Shown here piece after piece: positions 1 through 5,617 of a stretch of 5,617 bases of DNA. The notes under the pieces were generated by a model, which was not told the origin of the DNA, did no database searches, and was given only the letters and a program-made list of their open reading frames with translations. Location: positions 1 to 5,617 of the forward strand of contig CALBNP010000127.1 in the NCBI GenBank assembly GCA_937896505.1. The letters are read 5' to 3'. Both the position numbers and the translations under genes were made by a program. Source of the stretch: an uncultured Bacteroidales bacterium (GTDB taxonomy: Bacteria; Bacteroidota; Bacteroidia; Bacteroidales; F082). How positions within the stretch are numbered: position 1 is the first letter of the stretch; each line of letters begins with the position of its first letter.

Positions 1-2
1 CT

Positions 3-2111
3 ATGGCTGTTCGTGACGTTCACCCAACTCACTATGGTCGTATTTGTCCAATTGAGACACCAGAAGGTCAAAACATCGGTCTTATTAATAACTTAGCTAC
101 ATACGCAAAAGTTAATAGCTATGGCTTTATTGAGACTCCATACCGTATCGTCGAAAAAGGTGGCAAAGTCACTGATACTGCAGTTTACCTTTCCGCTGAT
201 ATGGAACGCGATCACTATATCGCACAAGCTAACGTTAAGATTGACGAAAACGGCTACATCACTGATGAAGAAGTCGTTGCACGTCATAATGGTGAAAACG
301 TTTTAGTCTCACCAGACATGATTGATTATATTGACGTTAGTCCAAAACAAATCGTTTCCGTTGCTGCTGCATGTATTCCATTCCTTGAAAACGATGACGC
401 AACCCGTGCTCTCATGGGCTCCAACATGCAGCGTCAAGCTCTCCCATTACTCCGTCCATCCATCGCCCACGTCGGTACTGGTATGGAAGGCAAAATTGCT
501 CGTGACTCAGGCTTAGCAGTCGTTGCTACAGCAGATGGTGAAGTTACCTATATGGATAGCCAGACCATCAAAGTCAAAGAAGGCAAATCAATCCACGAAT
601 ATCACCTCCAGAAATTTGACCGTTCCAACCAGGGTACCTGCATCAACCAGTGCCCAATCGTCAAAGTTGGTGACGAAGTCAAAGCTGGTCAGATTATCGC
701 TGATGGTCCTGCTATGAAGAATGGCGAACTCGCACTTGGCCAAAACGTCCTCATCGCATACATGACCTGGCATGGTTACAACTACGAAGACGCTATCATC
801 ATGTCTGAGAGAATGGTTAAAGAAGACGTTTACACAACCATTCACATCGAAGCATACGACCTCGAATGCCGTGAAACCAAACTTGGCAACGAGCACATCA
901 CACGTGACATTCCAAACGTTGGCGAAGATGCTAAGAAATACCTCGACGAAGATGGTATTGTCGTCCCAGGCGCAGAAGTCAAAGAAGGCGACATTCTCGT
1001 TGGTAAGGTCACACCAAAAGGCGCAACCGACCCAACTCCAGAAGAAAAGCTCCTCATGGCTATCTTCGCAGAGAAGACAAAAGACGGAAAGGATTCCTCA
1101 CTCCGTGTCCAGCACGGTGGCGCAGGTATCGTCCTCAAAGTCAAAGTCTATTCAAGAAAGAACAAAGACCAGCTTCCAGCTGGAGTTATCAAGAGAGTCC
1201 GCGTCTACATCGTCCAGAAGAGAAAGATCTCCGAAGGTGACAAGATGTCAGGACGTCACGGTAACAAGGGTGTCATCTCAAAGATCCTCCCAATCCAGGA
1301 TATGCCATACTTAAGCGATGGTACACCAATCGATGTCATGCTTTCACCAATGGGTGTTCCTTCACGTATGAACATCGGACAGATCTTCGAAGTCCACCTC
1401 GGCTTAGCCTGCCGTAAATTAGGCATCAGAGTCGCTACCCCAGCATTCGACGGCGTCAACAATGATGAATTGAAGGCCCTCATGGAAAAGGCTGGAATGT
1501 CAAGCGACGGCAAGACTGTCTTATATGATGGCCGTACCGGTGAGAGATTCGATGAACGTATCTCAGTCGGTATCATGTACATGATTAAGCTCGTCCACAT
1601 GGTCGACGATAAGTTACACGCTCGTGCAACAGGTCCATACTCACTCGTCACTCAGCAGCCACTCGGAGGTAAAGCTCAGAATGGTGGTCAGAGATTCGGT
1701 GAGATGGAAGTCTGGGCACTCGAAGCTTATGGAGCTGCACACGTCCTCCAGGAAATGATCACAATCAAGTCAGACGACCGCGTCGGTAGACGTAAAGAAT
1801 ACGAAGCCATCATCAAGCAGAACCGTGGTCCTAGAGCCGGTATGCCAGAAGCATTCAAGGTCTTCACAAAAGAACTTAAGGGCTTAGGCATGAACGTCAC
1901 AATCTTCGATCAGGAAGGTGACGAAATCAGCATGGATAACCTTGCCAAGGAAGCTCTCATCGAAGAGCGTAAGGTCAATTCTGCAATCAGAAACATCACA
2001 GGTCCAAGAAACAGTGGTGACATCGAGCCAGAAGAGACAAGAGAAGTCGTTGCTGAACAGGCAGCAGAAGAAGGATTATCCTTCGGAACTGGAAGCTTCG
2101 ACGCTGAATAA
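3..2111 (+). CDS. rpoB: DNA-directed RNA polymerase subunit beta, 3' part (5' end outside window)
   Basis: This is the C-terminal 702 residues of β, which with β' forms the catalytic core of RNA polymerase. The ATG at 3 is an internal Met, not the start: the first residues (VRDVHPTHYGR, CPIETPEG) align to E. coli β from about residue 545, so roughly 540 residues are missing upstream. Visible landmarks are YED with E262/D263 (E. coli E813/D814), the NTP-contacting K406 and K414 in QKRKISEGDKMSGRHGNKG (E. coli K1065/K1073), and the C-terminal clamp anchor with GPYSLVTQQPLGGKAQ and RFGEMEVWALEAYGAA. The distance from D263 to K406 is about 108 residues shorter than in E. coli, so the E. coli insertion there is absent, as in Bacillota. 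After the conserved end (about residue 635) comes an acidic, poorly conserved tail of some 65 residues. The sequence is Bacillota-like throughout. Near-invariant positions differ at A356, Q370 and N560. Identity is certain; the lineage is inferred from memory. Confidence 0.98.
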   Translation: MAVRDVHPTHYGRICPIETPEGQNIGLINNLATYAKVNSYGFIETPYRIVEKGGKVTDTAVYLSADMERDHYIAQANVKIDENGYITDEEVVARHNGENVLVSPDMIDYIDVSPKQIVSVAAACIPFLENDDATRALMGSNMQRQALPLLRPSIAHVGTGMEGKIARDSGLAVVATADGEVTYMDSQTIKVKEGKSIHEYHLQKFDRSNQGTCINQCPIVKVGDEVKAGQIIADGPAMKNGELALGQNVLIAYMTWHGYNYEDAIIMSERMVKEDVYTTIHIEAYDLECRETKLGNEHITRDIPNVGEDAKKYLDEDGIVVPGAEVKEGDILVGKVTPKGATDPTPEEKLLMAIFAEKTKDGKDSSLRVQHGGAGIVLKVKVYSRKNKDQLPAGVIKRVRVYIVQKRKISEGDKMSGRHGNKGVISKILPIQDMPYLSDGTPIDVMLSPMGVPSRMNIGQIFEVHLGLACRKLGIRVATPAFDGVNNDELKALMEKAGMSSDGKTVLYDGRTGERFDERISVGIMYMIKLVHMVDDKLHARATGPYSLVTQQPLGGKAQNGGQRFGEMEVWALEAYGAAHVLQEMITIKSDDRVGRRKEYEAIIKQNRGPRAGMPEAFKVFTKELKGLGMNVTIFDQEGDEISMDNLAKEALIEERKVNSAIRNITGPRNSGDIEPEETREVVAEQAAEEGLSFGTGSFDAE

Positions 2112-2116
2112 GGAGG
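2109..2116 (+). promoter_or_regulatory. Ribosome binding site of rpoC, overlapping the rpoB stop codon
   Basis: The bases TAAGGAGG are a full-length complement of the 16S rRNA 3' end, and their first three bases are the rpoB stop codon TAA. Nine bases (2117-2125) separate the motif from the ATG at 2126, which fixes that ATG as the rpoC start. The overlap suggests that ribosomes finishing rpoB can reload at once on rpoC (inference). A strong Shine-Dalgarno fits Bacillota; Bacteroidota rarely use one. The 14-base gap leaves no room for a separate promoter or terminator, so the genes should be co-transcribed. Confidence 0.93.
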
Positions 2117-2125
2117 AAAGAAACA

Positions 2126-5100
2126 ATGTTCGATATCAATGAATTAAATTCGATGCAGGTTGGACTTGCCTCCCCTGAAACCATCAGATCATGGTCACAT
2201 GGCGAAGTCACAAAGCCAGAGACCGTTAACTATCGTTCCCAGAAGCCAGAGATCGGCGGATTGTTCTGCGAAAAGATCTTTGGTCCTTCAAAGGACTACG
2301 AATGCCACTGCGGAAAATACAAAAAGATCCGCTATCAGGGCATCACATGTGAGAAGTGTGGCGTTGAAGTCATCTCCAGAGAATGGAGAAGAGAAAGATT
2401 CGGCCACATCGAACTCGTTTCACCTTGCTCACACATCTGGTACTTAAAGGGCATCCCATCACGTTTAGGCCTTGTCCTTGACATGACACCAAAACAGCTT
2501 GAGGAAATCATCTACTTCGCAGCACACGTCTGCTTGAACCCAGGTGATTCAAACATCCTCAAGAAGAAAGAATTCCTCAACGAAGCTGCTTCAAGAGAGC
2601 GTTTCAAAGCCGCTATCATCGACATCCTCAACGAAGGAAAGATCGAAGAAGGAACAAGCGACTACGAAAGAGCTAACGACATGATCGCTAGAATGGATGA
2701 CAAAAACATGCCATTCGACTTCTTCTCAACATCAGGATTCATCGCAAAATACACAAACGCTGAATTCGGTGAAGGCGCAGAAGCAATCAAGCGTTTACTC
2801 TCAGGAGTCAACCTCGACGAAGAGTTCGAATCAATCTCAAAGGAATTGAAGGAAGCTTCAGTCGCCAACAGATTGAAACTCGCAAAGAGACTCGAAGTCA
2901 TCCAGGCATTCAAGCAGTCAAATCAGAAGCCTGAATGGATGATCCTCGACATCCTCCCAGTCGTTCCACCAGATCTCCGTCCAATGCTTCAGCTCGACGG
3001 CGGACGTTTCGCTGCATCAGACTTAAACGATTTATATCGCCGTGTCATCAGCCGTAACACCCGTTTAAAGAAGCTCATCGATATGAACGCTCCATACGTC
3101 ATTCTCATGAACGAGAAACGTATGTTACAGGAAGCTGTCGACGCCCTTATTGATAATGGCCGCCGTAACAAACCAGTCACTGGTCCAAATGGCCGTCCAT
3201 TAAAGTCACTCTCCAGTGGTCTTAAAGGTAAGCAGGGCCGTTTCCGTCAGAACCTTCTTGGTAAACGTGTCGACTATTCAGGCCGTTCCGTTATCGTTGT
3301 CGGTCCAGACCTTCACATGAATGAGTGCGGTCTGCCGAAGGATATGGCTGCCGAATTGTTCAAGCCGTTTGTCATCCGCAAGCTCATCGAACGCGGTATC
3401 GTGAAGACCGTGAAATCGGCAAAGAAGATTGTCGACCGCAAGGATCCTGTCGTTTGGGATATCCTTGAAAACATATTGAAAGGTCACCCGATTCTCTTGA
3501 ACCGTGCTCCTACACTGCACCGTTTGGGTATCCAGGCCTTCCAGCCGAAACTCATTGAAGGTAAGGCTATCCGTCTACACCCGTTGGTTTGTACGGCATT
3601 CAATGCTGACTTCGATGGTGACCAGATGGCTGTCCACGTACCGCTGGGCAATGCTGCTGTCCTTGAAGCTCAGATTCTGATGCTGGCTTCTCACAACATC
3701 CTGAATCCATCCAATGGTGCGCCTATCACCCTGCCTTCTCAGGATATGGTTCTTGGTCTGTATTACATCACCAAGCCTCGTAAGAGCACGCCTGACCATC
3801 CAGTTAAGGGCGAAGGCATGTCGTTCTATTCACCGGAAGAAGTCATCATCGCTTTGAATGAAGGCCGTGCCGATATGCACGCCATCATCAATGTGAGAGT
3901 CGGTGTCCGCGAAAACGATAAGATTGTCACCAAGAAGATTCAGACCACTGTTGGCCGTGTGTTCTTCAATCAGGTGGTTCCGGATGATTTCGGCTTTATC
4001 GATGAATTGCTGACCAAGAAGTCATTGCGTACCATCGTTGGTGACATGGTGAGACATGAAGGTACTGCTATCACCACCAAGTTCTTGGATGATATCAAGA
4101 ATATGGGTTACCGTATGGCTTATAAGGGCGGCTTGTCATTCAACTTGGGCAACGTGCTTGTTCCTGCCATGAAGAGCAACCTTATTGAAGAAGCTAACGC
4201 AAAGGCATCTGAAATCCGTGAATACGAAAAAATGGGTTTCATGGGTCCAAATGAACGTTACAATCAGATCGTTGACCTTTGGACTGATGTCAATGCCAAG
4301 CTGACCAAGGAAGTGATGAACGTCCTTTCGAGCGATGACCAAGGCTTCAATCCTGTTTACATGATGCTGCATTCTGGCGCCCGTGGTTCTGAAGCACAGG
4401 TTTCACAGCTTTGCGGTATGAGAGGTTTGATGGCTAAGCCTATGAAAGCTGGTTCCGGCGGTTCCGAAATTATCGAAAACCCGATTCTTTCCAACTTCCA
4501 GGAAGGTCTGTCTGTTTTGGAATACTTCATTTCAACCCACGGTGCCCGTAAGGGTTTGGCCGATACCGCTTTGAAGACCGCTGACGCTGGTTACTTGACC
4601 CGTCGTCTGGTTGACGTCGCTCACGATGTCATCATTACTGAAAAGGACTGCGGCACATTGCGTGGCTTGACCGTTTCGCGCGGTGATGAAAAGAAGGAAC
4701 CAGGAAAGCACTCCTTATTATATGACCGTATCTTGGGCCGTGTCGCCTTGCACGACATCTTCCATCCTCAGACCAACGAGCTTATCGTTGCTGGTGGCGA
4801 AGAAATCAACGAGGAACGCGCTGAAGCTATCGACGAATCACCATTGGAGAGCGTCGAAATCCGTTCCGTTTTGACTTGCGAATCGAAACGTGGCGTGTGC
4901 GCTAACTGCTATGGCCGCAACCTTTCGTCCAGCAAACTGGTGCAAAAGGGTGAAGCTGTGGGCGTTATCGCTGCCCAGTCAATCGGTGAACCTGGTACTC
5001 AGCTGACTCTGCGTACCTTCCACCAAGGTGGTAAGGCATCCAAGAATCTGGTCGCTTCAAGTGCCGAAGCCAAGTACGACGGTTATCTTGAAATCGATGA

Positions 5101-5617
5101 ATTGCGTTCAGTCAATGCTGAAAAGGATGGTCAGAAGTACCAAGTGGTCATTGGCCGTTCCGCTGAATTGAAACTGCACGACAGCAATACCGATGTCGTC
5201 CTGACGACTTTGAATATCCCATACGCTGCCAAGTTGTATTTCGCAAGCGGTGAAACCGTGAAGAAGGGCGACAAGCTGTATGAATGGGATCCATATAATG
5301 CATCAATCGTTTCCGAATTTGCCGGTGAAATCCGTTTCCAGAATGTGGAAGAAGGCGTTACATTCCGTAAGGAAACCATCGCTGAAACCGGATTTAACGA
5401 GCGCGTTATCATTGAAGGTAGAAGAGGTGCTAAGAACCCGTTGATTGAAATCGTGGCTGATGGCGAAGTCGTTGCTTCATACGACCTTCCTGTTGATGCT
5501 CACGTCGTCGTCGAAGAAGGCGATAAGATCAAGGCTGGTGACCAACTCGTCCGTATTCCTCGTAACGTTTCGGGCGGTGGCGATATCACCGGCGGTCTGC
5601 CGCGTGCCCAGGAATTG
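2126..5617 (+). CDS. rpoC: DNA-directed RNA polymerase subunit beta', 5' part (3' end outside window); apparently chimeric
   Basis: This is the first 1164 residues of β', the subunit carrying the catalytic Mg. The frame is open to the window edge. The start at 2126 is set by the Shine-Dalgarno 9 bases upstream and by an N-terminus of usual length (GLASPETIRSW at residues 13-23). Domains in order: N-terminal zinc site (C60, C62, C75, C78); double-psi barrel with NADFDGD at 493-499; F-loop near 750-768; bridge helix about 797-833; second zinc site (C842, C918, C925, C928); trigger loop near 951-969 with R963 and H966 (E. coli R933/H936); a trigger-loop insertion about 970-1152; then GGGDITGGLPR, where the trigger region resumes. 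Residues 1 to about 390 read as Bacillota β', and residues from about 403 on as FCB-group β'. Codon use changes at the same point. No frameshift or stop marks the join. Product identity is certain; whether this hybrid exists in any cell is doubtful. Confidence 0.97.
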   Translation, partial: MFDINELNSMQVGLASPETIRSWSHGEVTKPETVNYRSQKPEIGGLFCEKIFGPSKDYECHCGKYKKIRYQGITCEKCGVEVISREWRRERFGHIELVSPCSHIWYLKGIPSRLGLVLDMTPKQLEEIIYFAAHVCLNPGDSNILKKKEFLNEAASRERFKAAIIDILNEGKIEEGTSDYERANDMIARMDDKNMPFDFFSTSGFIAKYTNAEFGEGAEAIKRLLSGVNLDEEFESISKELKEASVANRLKLAKRLEVIQAFKQSNQKPEWMILDILPVVPPDLRPMLQLDGGRFAASDLNDLYRRVISRNTRLKKLIDMNAPYVILMNEKRMLQEAVDALIDNGRRNKPVTGPNGRPLKSLSSGLKGKQGRFRQNLLGKRVDYSGRSVIVVGPDLHMNECGLPKDMAAELFKPFVIRKLIERGIVKTVKSAKKIVDRKDPVVWDILENILKGHPILLNRAPTLHRLGIQAFQPKLIEGKAIRLHPLVCTAFNADFDGDQMAVHVPLGNAAVLEAQILMLASHNILNPSNGAPITLPSQDMVLGLYYITKPRKSTPDHPVKGEGMSFYSPEEVIIALNEGRADMHAIINVRVGVRENDKIVTKKIQTTVGRVFFNQVVPDDFGFIDELLTKKSLRTIVGDMVRHEGTAITTKFLDDIKNMGYRMAYKGGLSFNLGNVLVPAMKSNLIEEANAKASEIREYEKMGFMGPNERYNQIVDLWTDVNAKLTKEVMNVLSSDDQGFNPVYMMLHSGARGSEAQVSQLCGMRGLMAKPMKAGSGGSEIIENPILSNFQEGLSVLEYFISTHGARKGLADTALKTADAGYLTRRLVDVAHDVIITEKDCGTLRGLTVSRGDEKKEPGKHSLLYDRILGRVALHDIFHPQTNELIVAGGEEINEERAEAIDESPLESVEIRSVLTCESKRGVCANCYGRNLSSSKLVQKGEAVGVIAAQSIGEPGTQLTLRTFHQGGKASKNLVASSAEAKYDGYLEIDELRSVNAEKDGQKYQVVIGRSAELKLHDSNTDVVLTTLNIPYAAKLYFASGETVKKGDKLYEWDPYNASIVSEFAGEIRFQNVEEGVTFRKETIAETGFNERVIIEGRRGAKNPLIEIVADGEVVASYDLPVDAHVVVEEGDKIKAGDQLVRIPRNVSGGGDITGGLPRAQEL
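2303..2359 (+). other. β' N-terminal zinc-binding site (clamp)
   Basis: Cysteines C60, C62, C75 and C78 form the CxC-x12-CxxC pattern of the β' zinc-binding domain, which binds one Zn ion at the tip of the clamp and contacts upstream DNA and the exiting RNA. All four ligands are present, so this part looks functional. Confidence 0.93.
3218..3331 (+). other. Probable chimera junction zone inside rpoC
   Basis: This stretch encodes residues 365-402, which include KGKQGRFRQNLLGKRVDYSG and SVIVVGP, among the most conserved sequences in all β' subunits. Just upstream, VTGPNGRPLK (351-360) is Bacillota-like. Just downstream, RGIVKTVKSAKKIVDRK (423-439) is FCB-like. The Gly in VDYSGRS (residue 386) fits Bacillota, whereas Bacteroidota usually have Ala there, so the join is probably after about 3284. 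The first CTG and CCG codons of the window lie at 3332-3337, immediately after the zone. The exact join cannot be placed because both parents would be nearly identical here. Confidence 0.75.
3602..3622 (+). other. β' catalytic Mg-binding loop NADFDGD
   Basis: Residues 493-499 are the universally conserved active-site motif. D495, D497 and D499 hold the catalytic Mg ion for nucleotide addition. All are intact. The motif lies downstream of the proposed junction, so it belongs to the FCB-like part. Confidence 0.98.
4514..4624 (+). other. β' bridge helix
   Basis: Residues about 797-833 match the E. coli bridge helix (about 768-804), including ISTHGARKGLADTALKTA and GYLTRRLVDVAH. It spans the active-site cleft and works with the trigger loop in translocation. 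No unusual residue is visible. Confidence 0.92.
4649..4909 (+). other. β' second zinc site (four spread cysteines)
   Basis: C842 (in DCGTLRG), C918, C925 and C928 (in TCESKRGVCANCYGR) correspond to E. coli C814, C888, C895 and C898. All four ligands are present. The segment between them holds a variable loop (about residues 851-864) containing the pair of TTA codons noted in the findings. Confidence 0.92.
5033..5581 (+). other. SI3-type insertion in the β' trigger loop
   Basis: About 183 residues (970-1152) lie between the first half of the trigger loop, ending FHQGG, and its continuation DITGGLPR. In Bacillota such as B. subtilis these two halves are nearly adjacent, whereas E. coli has an insertion of about 188 residues (SI3) here. 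The insert is rich in short β-strand-like stretches with repeated Gly turns, as expected of sandwich-barrel hybrid motifs, and resembles the Bacteroidota version (for example a WDP followed by EFAG). It is independent structural evidence that this half of rpoC is not from a Bacillota genome. Confidence 0.85.

Noticed and set aside
3..5. ATG at position 3 as the rpoB start
   Set aside because: It is an internal Met: the following residues align to the middle of β, at about E. coli residue 545.
772..1314. 180-codon + strand open frame inside rpoB
   Set aside because: It lies wholly within the β reading frame region, its translation is Ser/Thr/Lys-rich with no recognisable domain, and the β frame is conserved throughout.
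1256..1651. 131-codon antisense open frame in rpoB
   Set aside because: It opposes highly conserved β codons, resembles no family I know, and arises from the scarcity of certain codons in the sense strand.
2112..2125. Separate promoter or terminator between rpoB and rpoC
   Set aside because: The 14-base gap holds only most of the ribosome binding site and its spacer, with no hairpin or -10/-35 elements.
2160..2447. 95-codon + strand open frame at the start of rpoC
   Set aside because: It is out of frame with β', whose zinc site and conserved N-terminus are clear in the frame starting at 2126.
3218..3331. Frameshift, intein or intron at the composition change in rpoC
   Set aside because: The β' frame continues without gap or extra residues through the conserved block, so there is no inserted element, only a change of parent sequence.

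Overview
The window holds parts of two genes, rpoB (β subunit of RNA polymerase, 3' part) and rpoC (β' subunit, 5' part), on the + strand in the usual bacterial rpoB-rpoC order. Only 14 untranslated bases separate them, and both genes run off the window. I see no RNA gene, mobile element, CRISPR array, promoter or terminator. The other open frames, on either strand, are shadows of these two genes.

Layout: positions 1-2111 encode the last 702 residues of β, starting at about E. coli residue 545, just past the main rifampicin-resistance cluster. A perfect Shine-Dalgarno sequence overlaps the rpoB stop codon. Positions 2126-5617 encode the first 1164 residues of β', from the N-terminal zinc site, through the NADFDGD active-site loop and bridge helix, to the end of the trigger-loop insertion. 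The β' frame is open throughout.

Organism: the window does not look like a single genome. rpoB and the first roughly 400 codons of rpoC read as Bacillota, perhaps near Erysipelotrichia or Mollicutes: the β lacks the large E. coli insertion between its catalytic motifs, the β' N-terminus is Bacillota-like, and the Shine-Dalgarno is strong. From about position 3332 on, β' reads as FCB group (Bacteroidota or Fibrobacterota). Its sequence there closely resembles Bacteroidota β', and the trigger loop carries an insertion of about 180 residues that Bacillota lack. Codon use changes at the same place: I find no in-frame CTG, CCG or GTG codon in rpoB or in rpoC before 3332, and dozens after it.

The simplest reading is a chimeric metagenome contig joined in-frame through a highly conserved stretch of rpoC (about 3218-3331). 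A true cross-phylum recombinant RNA polymerase is the exciting but much less likely alternative. Read coverage across 3218-3331 would settle it. The taxonomic readings rest on remembered family sequences, not on a search.
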